Assembly: GCA_950295325.1 (NCBI GenBank)
Contig: OX485807.1
Coordinates: 5,148,501-5,212,500 of the forward strand
DNA length: 64,000 nt
Reading direction: 5' to 3'
Origin: Polytrichum commune
Taxonomy: Eukaryota; Streptophyta; Polytrichopsida; Polytrichales; Polytrichaceae
Below are positions 27,201 to 38,279 of this stretch, piece by piece. The stretch's first letter is position 1. Every line of letters starts with the position of its first letter. The notes beneath the pieces were generated by a model that ran no database searches, was not told the origin of the DNA, and worked only from the letters and a program-made list of their open reading frames with translations. A program made the position numbers and the translations under genes.

Positions 27201-30200
27201 GCTCTCATGGAAGACCTAGGATACCCTATAGACGCAATCGGCATTGTTGGTAATATATATAAAAATTCAACCACCTCCTTTACCGGAAACCACTTCGGTT
27301 CAACACCACCAATAGAAATTAGCCGAGGGACGATCCAAGGGGACACCCTTAGTCCATATTTATTTATCATATTCATTGAACCACTTTTAAGATGGTTAGA
27401 AAAAAATAACCTAGGATACCATTTCAATACGTCATCTACCACATGCACCACAATCGCATACGCGGATGATTTGGCAATAACTACCGACAACATATACAAC
27501 CATAAATAAACAAACTACAAAAATTCGCCGAATGGTCACACATGGACCTAAATCTCTCGAAATGCGCAATAACGGGATGCCCTAACCAATCGAAACTCAA
27601 ACCAAACACCTTCAAAGCATTCATCCAATCACAAAACATCACCTACAAATCCCAAAACTTCCCAACCCTCACACAAAACGAACCCTACACATACCTAGGG
27701 ATACACCTAATACCGTCACTGAAATGGAACCTACAAAAAGAAATCACACTCCAAAAGACCAAGCAACAAAGCAAACTATTAACCCTCTCCCCGGCAAGCC
27801 TCAAACAAAAAATCAAAATCTTAAATACAGTCATCAAACCTCGCATTGCATACGCATATTACGCCGTCCCTTTCTCTAAACCCGACATCAAAAAATTGGA
27901 CAAAATCATTTGCAAACTAACTAAAGATATATGTCACATACCCAAGAGCTCCGCCAATATCCTCACACAACTCTCACACAAAAACTTTGGCATAAATGTA
28001 ACATCACTCCTCCCAGACTACATACATTGTATTGGACAACAACTTATACAAGCCCTTAACGACCCCGGCCAATTAGGTAATATATACCAAGGACTGGCCA
28101 AGTATATATCGGCCAAGTACGGAGGCTCACTTCACCTACCCAAACTAAAACAACAAGCATGCACAAGGTCACCAATAGCTAGAACATTATTTCTTCTAGA
28201 AAGAAAATACGAAATACACGTCACCACCGCAATCCGTGCATTCCCCATCAAAAACACCCCCCTTGAAGAAATATGGAAAAACAACCCAACCTATACTAGC
28301 CTTACGGACGACTCAAAAAAGAAAACCCAAACATACCTAGACAAACTATATACATACGGCATCACCACAATAACACAAATACAAAACAAAGATACTAAGG
28401 CCATATTAACTCCAGACGAATTCAAGACCATATATAGACACACACCAAGAACCATCAAAGAGGCACTCCAACAAGCCAAAACATTATTCCCGAACCCACC
28501 ACCACTCCCCACACCCCAAAGAACCCACCCCGCACTAGAACAACCAATACCCTCTAACAACACCCAACACCCAAATATACACACACAACACAACCTTGGG
28601 AGAGCAATACACACCATAACCCAAATAAAAACCACTACCAGGAAAGATAAATGGGGGGCCCAAACTATCCGAAGAACATATCTATGCCAATGGCAATCCA
28701 CACAAGGTTCCACACAACAATGGCGCCCAGAAGAAGTCCTACTACACCCCGACAACATATTGCTCGACCACAACCTACTTCTCATAACACAACACCAACG
28801 TAAAATATTAGAACAAAAAACCACCCAACAATACGCCGACCTCCTAAAATCCTCCCAATCAAAAGACAAACGATTTATACACCCCCCTCTCAAAATAACC
28901 AACCTCACAACATCCACACAAGAGTGCAACCCGGACAAAGATATAATTACCAACAAACCAACCATACAAATACATGCCAAAATATCTAACATCTACGATC
29001 AAAAAGGGAATTATATAACCTCCCTAAACACCGAAAGACTACAATGGCTATGGAACCGCTTCTGTGACAACCACCTCCCACACCTCGCCAACTTTCTAAA
29101 ACCCCCACCACAAACTTTGAAACCGAAATACTATGGCTTATCCAACGATATATAACCATACTCCCCAAGAAAAAACCCAAAAACATACTACCAAACAACC
29201 TACACCACACCCTACACCCAGACATCACTAAACTACTAATAGAATCATACAAAATTACGCACTCATACTACTCTTCCCCCCTCACATGCCCTATGCAACT
29301 TACACAGTACAATTCACCACATAGCCGAGACATACTATTTGGCTCCATGGGACACGCACAGTCCTCCCGCTGGAGAGGAATAGGCCTAGCATTCCCCACG
29401 GACCACAACACAACTCTAGAAGCTATTCATTGGGCAAGAATGGCTGCCAAAGAAGACACACATACGCTCACCATTCTAATAGTTAGCCACAAAGACTGGA
29501 CAACACAACCACTACCACTTAATATTAAGGAGGACATCCACACGATTGCAACTATACCACCACACACCATACAATACGCCCCTACACCGGAATGGCCAAA
29601 ATACTACCAATACGTGGAACCATCGCTCACATCCATAATTTGCGTATCCAACCCCGCACATCTATCAATGAATATACAACCCCCACAAGAACTACAAAAT
29701 GTCCTAAAGAAAACACTTAACATACACATAGACACTCATCCCATCAAACCCAACACAAAACCCTATAAAGTCAAATTCTCCAATTCATGGAACAATGCAC
29801 CCAAAGCAATCCCTCCGCCAATGCATTCAAACCTCAACACACCACCTCTCCCTATTGAACTTAATCACATCCACCCCCTTAAATTCCAACCACAAAAATG
29901 TACATACACGGACGGATCATTTATCCCACCCACCAAAAATTCCGAAGGACAAATAGAAGGTAACACAGCAGGATCAGGAGTATATAGTCCCAACAACAAC
30001 ACCCACATAGCAGAAAGACTACCCGGATACCAAAACATACTAAGAGCAGAACTCAATGCAATACTCATAGCCATCGAAAACATACAAAATACCCAAACAG
30101 AAACACATATATTTACAGACAGCCTTAATAGCATATTCCTAATTAACAACCATATACAACACCCCACATCACAACATCACCACCCAGATAAATTACTCAT

Positions 30201-31336
30201 AGCGGCCATCATCCGACAAATATATTGGACACCACATAAAGTACACATACATAAGGTACGAGCACACACAGGCATCATCGGAAACGAAATAGCCGACGCA
30301 CTAGCCAATGAAGGGAACCTCAAGGAAAAACCATCCCCCACACCCCACACCCCACATACACATAGCACACTCAACTCCTTATTGGTTAGCAAGTTGCCCG
30401 ACAGCCACGCATGACGGAGCCATACGCAACCTAAACACATTCATAACAAAAGAACACGAATCTCGAGAAACGCAAACAGCCAAACATAAATTTCCATACA
30501 TCGACAAATGGCTCTCAAATGAGCAAATAAACCAAAAACTCTCTAACCATTTTTGGACAAACGACAAAGTAAGCGACGCACAAATTACCCAAACACTAAA
30601 ATTCAGATACGCCCAATACATGGGCAACCATAGGAAAAACATTTTTTGGCCTCTCACACACCAAAACCCCAACTGCACATTATGCCACAAAAATGACAGA
30701 GATACATGGCCCCACCTACTATCCACATGCGAACACCCATACCTAAAAGGATTAAGAATTGCACGACACAACAACGCGGTACACCTCATCACCCAAACAC
30801 TACAAGCCAACAAAAACACCCGATACTTCACACTAACCAATGCAGGAAAAATTAACAACACTATACCAGAGCAAACAATCCCGGACTGGCTCATTAAATG
30901 CTCATGTCAACAAATGCCATGCAATTGTCAAGCTAAATTAAGACCGGACATCCTATGCATAATTGGTGCTCCTAACCAAACACAAACACCCATACTACCC
31001 TCCCCAAAACACACAATCCAATTTATTGAATTTACATACTGCCATGACAGATTCCCAGAACAAGCAATCACCCGAAAACACACGAAATATGACCCACTAA
31101 TCAACACCATACAAAACAATGGATGGAAGACCAACCCTATTATTACCATCACAGCTGGAGTTAGAGGTGCCATCCACGAACACTCCATTGAAAAACTAAC
31201 CGAATTAAAAATCCCTAAGTCAAACATCAAACTCCTTATGAAACATTTACACCAAAATGCCATCAAATATCTCACATACTTGGTCCTAAATAAAAGGAAA
31301 CTAGATAACAAACAAGTACCCATCCCCCCGCCTTAA
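24280..31336 (+). pseudogene. LINE ORF2: APE, RT, RNase H, zinc knuckle and restriction-like endonuclease, broken
   Basis: ATG at 24280 overlaps the ORF1 stop by 13 bases (ATGTCACCCATAA). Domains: APE endonuclease 25057-25836 (ITWNTG, ILIHETKL, RGGI, LAGDFN, HIDGF, SDHYPV); RT about 26700-27500 (TPGPDNIPNDVIK, NYRPIALAN, FSQEGFRPQRNT, YIDFRNAFGSIDH, IQGDTLSPYLF, YADD at 27459-27470); thumb and connection to about 29280; RNase H about 29895-30320 (YTDGS, RAELNAIL, FTDSLNS, HKVRAHTGIIGNEIADALA); CCHC about 30672-30730 (C-x2-C-x9-H-x4-C); restriction-like endonuclease about 30742-31230 (RIARHN, RPDILCI, FIEFTYCHD, RKHTKY). The APE catalytic set and RNase H acidic residues are present. One in-frame stop (24724) and frameshifts near 25860, 26342, 27505, 29115 and 30380 interrupt it. 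Confidence 0.85.
24409..24435 (+). other. 2A-like ribosome-skipping motif at the ORF2 N-terminus
   Basis: Residues 44-52 of ORF2 read GDVKPNPGP, preceded by STLIILS. The 2A consensus is D-x-E-x-N-P-G-P with an upstream Leu/Ile-rich helix, and skipping occurs between the last Gly and Pro. Here Lys replaces the usual Glu. Motifs of this kind, often with His at that place, are known near the start of ORF2 in several animal and trypanosome non-LTR retrotransposons. If active it would release a roughly 51-residue leader and start the mature ORF2 protein with Pro. Confidence 0.75.
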
Positions 31337-31501
31337 AATTATTACATATACCTAATAGTACATCAGAGCCCACCTCCCCACAGAGGCATAACACCTTATA
31401 TTGCATCATGGTACGCTATGATCAATACAAGGTTAACGGGCTCGCTTTCATGCCGGTATTAAAATACGGGCGTTATTTTTTCTTTTTTCTTTTTCTTTTC
31501 T
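31337..31501 (+). other. LINE 3' UTR and pyrimidine-rich tail
   Basis: Short 3' UTR after the ORF2 stop, ending in a run of T5-6C units (about 31472-31501) right against the target-site duplication. The sense-strand tail is T/C-rich instead of A-rich. Confidence 0.7.
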
Positions 31502-31513
31502 TCGCATGCAACA
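31502..31513. repeat. 3' target-site duplication of the LINE
   Basis: tcgcatgcaaca, identical to 20261-20272 and lying immediately after the T/C tail. Confidence 0.8.
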
Positions 31514-32464
31514 ACTTCTTAATCACAATGAAACCTCTAATTTCATTTATCAATGCTCATTTCACATTCACCCAATCACATCAAACTACATCATTGAATC
31601 AATGCCTACCAAATACAAAGTTGCAATTTTAATATTTTGCTGTCTCTATGATTCACAAGAGTTGAATGAGTGTCGAATGAATAATTAGCTAAATGTTGGG
31701 TTAGCACTCAAAAGATATTCATGAACCCTGACGGATGTGTGTTTATCAACGCTTAGGATTAAACGCCCGACGCTTGCATTTTGAGATGTTTATTTCTAGA
31801 AGTAGCGTAGTATCATTGTGCTTGCGTTTACACAGACATCCGGTAATCCCTCTATGAAAACTAATTATGTTTGCAGCCATTCGGGCTGCTGTGATCAGCT
31901 TTGTAATTGCAACTGTAAAGTCTCCATCCATTGAGAATGGAAACAAATCATAAGAACATCAAAATACTACACCAAGTTCTTTTGCAGCAAAGTAAAAAGG
32001 CAGTAAAAAATGCTCAGACAAAATAATTGATACATACGGACTATGGACAAATCATAACAAGATTTTGTAGAGAACCTATATAGAAACACAAAGTAATATA
32101 ATGGATGTCTTTGATAGAGCGACATAGATCACATGTCACAATCTTGTGGTTAGATGAACATCCACCATGAACAAAACTCTATTACCAAGTATTGAACGTA
32201 AGTGAGATGGTTGATTTTCTCTCTACACCCATTTCTTGTAGGATATGCGACATGCAATTAATGCAAAATGATTCGCAAATTCTAATTGTGCCCAAACCAT
32301 TTGCCTCATAATTTTCGGATAGCAAATGAAGATCTTATTCATTATCAAAGTGAAGATTCAAAGTGCTCATTAAGAAAATGACAAACTTCTAGCATATGGG
32401 GTATGAATCATTTGCACTTTTGCATTCCACAAAATTGGAACTATGTAAGAAGAAATGTAAGAAA
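31514..32464. other. Intergenic between the LINE and the LRR array
   Basis: AT-rich, no gene or clear repeat seen. It probably contains the 3' flank of the minus-strand resistance-type gene. Confidence 0.4.
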
Positions 32465-33047
32465 TGAGGATTCCAAGTCCCTCGGGTAATGTTGTCAAGC
32501 TTGAACATCCCTCCAAATTAAGCTCTGTCAAAGAAGTGAGGTTTCCAAGTCCCTCTGTTAATGTTGTCAAGCTTGAACAACCCCCCAATTTAAGCTATGT
32601 GAAAGAAGTGAGGTTTCCAAGTCCCTTAGGTAATGTTGTCAAACTTGAACATCCCTCCAATGTAAGGTTTGTCAAAGAAGTGAGGTTCCAAGTCCCTCTG
32701 GTAATGTTGTCATGCTTGAACATCCCTCCAATTTAAGCTCTGTCAAAGAAGTGAGGTTTCCAAGTCCCTTTGCTAATGTTGTCAAGCTTGAACATCCCTC
32801 CAATTTAAGCTCTACCAAAGAAGTCAGGTTTCCAACTCCCTCTAGTAATGTTCTCAAGCTTGAGCATGTTGACAAATAAACCTCCATCAAAGAAGTGAGG
32901 TTTCCAACTCTCTCGGGTAATGTTGTCAAGCTTGAACATCTCTACAATTTAAGCTTTGTAAAGGAAATTAGGTTTCCAAGTCCCTCTAGTAATATTGTCA
33001 AGCTTGAACATCCCTCCAATTCAAGCCATCTCAAAGAAGTGAGGTTT
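32465..33047 (-). pseudogene. Decayed LRR tail downstream of the receptor's stop
   Basis: LRR units continue out of frame beyond the receptor's stop. After the one-base insertion near 33070 the next frame reads LRR units but meets a stop in place of the usual Glu codon near 32946; a further one-base loss lies near 32690. The ancestral protein therefore probably had seven or eight more repeats, unless these are assembly errors in the array. Confidence 0.65.
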
Positions 33048-34800
33048 TCAAGTCCCTCGGGTAATGTTGTCAAAGCTTGAACAACCCCCCAATTTAAGCA
33101 TTGTCAAAGAAATGAGGTTTCCAAGTCCCTCTGGTAATGTTGTCAAGCTTGAACATCCCTCCAATTTAAGTGTCGTCAAAGAAGTGAGGTTTCCAAGTCC
33201 CTCTGGTAATGTTGTCAAGCTTGAACATCCCTCCAATTTAAGCGTCGTCAAAGAAGTGAGGTTTCCAAGTCCCTTTGGTAATGTTGTCAAGCTTGAACAA
33301 CCCCCCAATTTAAGCGTCGTCAAAGAAGTGAAGTTTCCAAGTCCCTCGGGTAATGTTGTCAAGCTTGAACATCCCCCTAATTCAAGCCATCTCAAAGGAA
33401 TGAGGTTTCCAAGTCCCTCGGGTAATATTGTCAAGCTTGAACAACCCCCCAATTCAAGCATCGTCAAAGAAGTGAGGTTTCCAAGTCCCTCGGGTAATGT
33501 TGTCAAGCTTAAACATCTCGTCAAATTAAGTTCCGTCAAAGAAGTGAGGTTTCCAAGTCCCTCGGGTAATGTTGTCAAGCTTGAACATCCCTCCAATTGA
33601 AGCGATCTCAAAGAGGTGAGGTTTCCAAGTCCCTCGGGTAATGTTGTCAAGCTTGAACATCCCTCCAATTTAAGCGTTGTCAAAGAGGTGAGGTTTCCAA
33701 GTCCCTCTGGTAATGTTGTCAAGCTTGAACAACCCTCCAATTTAAGCGTTGTCAAAGAGGTGAGGTTTCCAAGTCCCTCTGGTAATGTTGTCAAGCTTGA
33801 ACAACCCCCCAATTTAAGCGTTGTCAAAGAAGTGAAGTTTCCAAGTCCCTCGGGTAATGTTGTCAAGCTTGAACATCCCTCCAATTCAAGGCATTCCAAA
33901 GAAGTGAGGTTTCCAAGTCCCTCGAGTAATGTTGTCAAGCTTGAACAACCCCCCAATTTAAGCATCGTCAAAGAAGTGAGGTTTCCAAGTCCCTCGGGTA
34001 ATGTTGTCAAGCTTGAACATCCCTCCAATTCAAGGCATTCCAAACAAGTGAGGTTTCCAAGTCCCTCTGTTAATGTTGTCAAGCTTGAGCATGTCGACAA
34101 ATAAATAATCATCAAAGAAGTGAGGTTTCCAAGTCCCTCTGGTAATGTTGTCAAGCTTGAGCATGTCGACAAACAAAGCATCATCAAAGAAGTGAGATTT
34201 CCAAGTCCCTCGGGTAATGTTGTCAAGCTTGAACATCCCTCCAATTCAAGCCATCTCAAAGAAGTGAGGTTTCCAAGTCCCTCGGGTAATGTTGTCAAGC
34301 TTGAACAACCCCCCAATTTAAACTCTGTCAAAGAAGTGAGGTTTCCAAGTCCCTCTAGTAATGTTGTCAAGTTTGAACAACCCACCAATTTAAGCGTCGT
34401 TAAGGAAGTGAGGTTTCTAAGTCCCTCGGGTAATGTTGTCAAGCTTGAACATCCCTCCAATGTAAGGTTTGTCAAAGAAGTGAGGTTTCCAAGTCCCTCG
34501 GGTAATGTTGTCAAGCTTGAACATCCCTCCAATGTAAGGTTTGTCAAAGAAGTGAGGTTTCCAAGTCCCTCGGGTAATGTTGTCAAGCTTGAACAACCCC
34601 CCAATTTAAGCGTCGTCAAAGAAGTGAGGTTTCCAAGTCCCTCGGGTAATGTTGTTAAGCTTGAACATCCCTCCAATGTAAGGTTTGTCAAAGAAGTGAA
34701 GTTTCCAAGTCCCTCGGGTAATGTTGTCAATCTCCAACATTGCGACAAATTAAGGGCCGTCAATGAAGTGAGGTTTCCAAGTCCCTCATGCAATGCTTTG
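32465..34800. repeat. 72-bp tandem array (about 32 copies) encoding LRR units
   Basis: A 72-bp unit, tracts such as aagtccctcgggtaatgttg tcaagcttgaac, repeats about 32 times in direct order. On the minus strand each unit encodes one 24-residue leucine-rich repeat. Copies differ mainly in a short variable window between the conserved blocks (for example atccctccaatttaagcgtc against aaccccccaatttaag). The array continues about 580 bp past the stop of the long frame, where units carry indels and stops. Confidence 0.95.
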
Positions 34801-37800
34801 AGCATGTTCAATCCTTTGATATCAAAGCTTTTCAATGAATGCATTTCCCACAATTGGTTTGGTAAGTGTTGAAAGTTACCATTTATAATTATGGCTTGCA
34901 ATTGACATAAACGTTCTTGATTGTATGAAAGAGGAACTTTGAATAGTTGGAAGTCGGTTGATTTATTGTTGGTATGATCGTGAATTATCAGTAGGCGAAG
35001 ATTGCTTAGATCTAAGTCTAAACAAAAACTCTGACCTTGTAAATGGCACTGCGATCTTTTGTACAATATACCTTCAACTTTCTTGGTGCCCTGCTTAGCA
35101 AGCTGTAAAAATTATATCAAAAAACAAATAGAGTATCAATAGAATCATATATTATTTTGCAGAAAGATGGAATAAAATGAATCATTGCAAAGACTATACA
35201 AGAATCTGAATTGATTATTAATATCTTGTCTGTTATAAACATGAAACTAACGGTCCAATATAATCCAAATCTAATTACACGTTTTGTTTATATAGACTTT
35301 ACAAAGACAACATGGAACAAACTTTGTCATACAAATCGTTCATTACAATTCGCACCTTGCTTGTAGATTGAGTTGATGGAATGAAATCAACGCCCCAAAC
35401 TCGAGTGCCCAAGTATTCTTCATCCCTTTGCACGATCATTCGTCCCATGTCACGAAGTTGGTCGTGCATCTCTATGTCTCCATATATGTCAACATTTACC
35501 AATGACCGCTCTATCAATATATTGAATGATTTCATCGGGGGAATATCATTCATGGTCCACACGTACAAGGCTCTACCTATTGACATGCCTTTAGGCCACA
35601 CGTCCTTGCAAAAGAAACACGCTATGTCCAAAAACATATTTCTTTCAACCATTTCCAATCCATCAAAGCTTATCCTCAATGTGCTCCAAAGATTCGTGTC
35701 TTCAAATTCTTTGTTACCATCCAAACATCTTCCCCTTTTCATTCTTCGTAATGCTCGCTCCCAACTTCGCAACCTCCTTTTATTCCGCAAAAATGCACCC
35801 AATACTCCTAGGCTTAAAGGCAAGCCATTGCAAGCTTCCACAATTCTTCCTCCTATATCACAAAATTCAATTGGTAAAGAACCTCCGGGCCCACATGAAT
35901 GAAGGATAAAAAACTCCTTTGCTGCATTTTCATCCAATGTGTCAACCTCTATTTTGCCATTCTTCCCGACGAGATCTTTAATCTTATCCCAATGGCGGGT
36001 TGTTATAATCAATGTGACGCCTCCGTTGTCCCTCAAAATATCCGGATGGAGAAGATTATCTATTTGATCTCGATGCTTTATATCATCCAATATTATGAGA
36101 ACCTTCTTACCAACCATAAATTGCTTCAACATGTTTTGTGCATCCACTAAATTTGTTGGTAAGTTTTTAGGATCTTCTCCAAAGTTTGTTAACATGTCAC
36201 ATAGAATTCCAAGTGAATCACTTTCATTCTTCAAGTCCTTGGCAAAATATGATGCATTGTATGTGGACTTCAATTCATGAAATATGACATTTGCCAATGT
36301 AGTTTTCCCAATTCCACCCATGCCAATGACACCCAAAATCCTCACTTCCTTGAGGCGATTTTTTACTTTTGTAAGGTTTCGTTCAACACCAACCACCATG
36401 TTGTTCACTTGCATTGTTGCTTCATTCACCTACATAAACAACGCATGCAATAAGTACATAATTCTCATTCAAAATTACACCCTCAAAGACCTATATTTAA
36501 TCTAATCAATAAAAGTGACAAGCTACATACATACATACATACATATATATACATATAGTTGCTTAAGTATTTTAACACCAAATTGGTTCGTACCTCTATA
36601 ACATGATTCTTCTTGACCTCCTTGGCCTTCTCAATTCTTGACTTTTTTTGGAGTGAGGCTCCATCCTTTTCAAACTTGGGATGTAGGCTTGCCGAATATG
36701 TTCCTCTCAAGAACATTTTCTTCAAATCGATCAATTTCTGACAAATTTCAAAAAATGTCGGCCTTTGTGAAGGATCCTCCACCCAACATTCCTCAATCAA
36801 CCTCGTAAGCTCTTCACAATTCATTGGCAACTCTGGTCTCTCAAATTCCTTTATTTTTTTCAAAATGTCTTTGGTTTGCACGAAAGTGCTCCCAAATGGA
36901 GCAATTTGTGACAAGATCTCTGAACATGTCATAGCAAAGGACCATACATCAACTTGAAATAGACTTGCATGAGATTCAAGGTTTTGTTGAATTATCTCCG
37001 GTGCCATATACTTAGGTGTACCAACACGATGGCAAGTTTGGTTCTTGGAAACTTTGCTTGGAACCTCAATGTTGGAAGTACCATAATCAACCAACTTGAC
37101 CGAATATCGCCTAGAATTCAATTTTCCTCCTGTATTGGAATTGGGTTTCATGAGCACATTGTCCGGCTTTAAATCAAGATGGGCAACATGCATGTCATGA
37201 AGATAACACACACCACTTGCAATTTGATGCATGATATCAATTGCAAGAAGATATGGTAATGGTTTAGGTTGCTTCTCCAACATGCCACTCAAGCTCATGT
37301 CCATGAACTCCATCACTAAATACAAATTCTCAAGAGTTTTGCCATTTCCTCCTTTGCATTTCCGTAAAACTTTGAGAGTCCAAGAACATAACTCGTCTAT
37401 GCTCCGACCAACTCCACAATAAATGAATTTGATGAGATTTGGATGGCTCAAGCCTGCCAAAATACCAACCTCTTTGCGGAGATTTTCAATTCCATCTGGA
37501 GCTGGCAAAATCTTTGTTGCACATTTAAATCCCAACCATATTGATTCAAACACAACACCATATGTCCCTTTCCCAACTTGTTTAAGAAGTTTTGGTTTCA
37601 ATGAATCGATAACAGTTGGAACCTCCACACTATCGAGTTCTCCGCCTTCTAGTTGCAAATCCCCCAATCTTTGCCGTAAATGTTCGTTCCATTCATAGTT
37701 GCTACCATCTTTGAGACTTTCTTGAAGAACTTTTTCGTCATCCTCAATTTCTTTCAAGGTGGGCATGTCTATATCAATGAGAAACATGTCAAAATGCGAC

Positions 37801-38279
37801 CCTGGATGGTTTGTTGAATGCATCTCACAAATCACATCCCAACAACACCTCAAATCGGACACAACTTCTCGGAAAGCCTCCTTGTTATTTATTTGGAATG
37901 CAATTGCTTGACTCCGATTTTGATTTCCGCATTCACTCATCACAACTCCCAATTTTTGTGTAATGCAACATAGCTCCTCAAGTGCAACACCGAACTCTTG
38001 GACCTCACTACTCAATGTGATCATCTTACCAACACATTCTACGACTTGGTTAAGCTTGGTGAGAAGATGTTTACATTGCTTCTTATTCAACACTTCATTC
38101 CCATTTGAAATCTCTTCAAGCCTACTTATTTCGTCCTTCTGCCATTGCAATACACCTCCAATGTCATATTTGTAAATGGTTCCTCGTTGCCGATATGTCC
38201 AGAACATCATAAAGCAAGTGACAATGAAATCCCAAACTCTTGATAGTTGCTCAAAAACCAATTGTAAAAGCTCTGCCAT
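33048..38279 (-). CDS. Protein kinase - NB-ARC - LRR resistance-type receptor, three exons
   Basis: Intracellular immune-receptor architecture in which a kinase takes the place of a TIR or CC domain, the moss PNL class. Exons are 36594-38279, 35356-36429 and 33048-35102; both introns are phase 0 and the product is about 1604 residues. Residues 1-225 form a helical N-terminal region with a hydrophobic stretch near 12-28. The kinase spans about 230-520: VGKGTYGVVF (235-244), Lys256, HLDLKPDN (367-374), DYG for DFG (398-400), APE (426-428). HLD without the usual Arg marks a non-RD kinase. NB-ARC: GMGGIGKTT (598-606), LIILDD (673-678), GLPL (764-767), MHD (883-885). Residues from about 990 are LRRs of the type LTTLPEGLGNLTSLTTLKL. 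The long frame ends just after a one-base insertion near 33070, so this allele's C-terminus may be shortened. Confidence 0.9.
36520..36560. repeat. catacata / tatata microsatellite in the receptor's first intron
   Basis: Tandem cata units followed by ta repeats lying in the intron between the kinase and NB-ARC exons. Confidence 0.8.

Larger units (their letters stand above)
20273..31501 (+). mobile_element. Full-length non-LTR retrotransposon with two endonucleases (Dualen/RandI-like)
   Basis: An 11.2-kb LINE with identical 12-bp target-site duplications. In order it shows a basic, Gly/Ser-rich ORF1 with an RRM-like segment, a 2A-like motif, an APE-type endonuclease, reverse transcriptase with YADD, a methyltransferase-like stretch, RNase H, a CCHC zinc knuckle, and a C-terminal PD-(D/E)XK restriction-like endonuclease. 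APE plus restriction-like endonuclease in one element is the hallmark of the Dualen/RandI clade of green algae; I do not see that clade's OTU protease. The plus strand is strikingly rich in A and C and poor in G. The element is inactive as read: about two in-frame stops and six frameshifts. Preserved TSDs and domains suggest a fairly young insertion. It ends in a T/C-rich tail, not poly(A). Confidence 0.85.

Noticed and set aside
33064-34872. Long plus-strand frames with a VRFPSPSGNVVKLEHPSN repeat as a novel repeat protein
   Set aside because: They are the antisense of the 72-bp LRR array; the minus strand continues a well-formed kinase-NB-ARC-LRR gene, so these frames are shadows.
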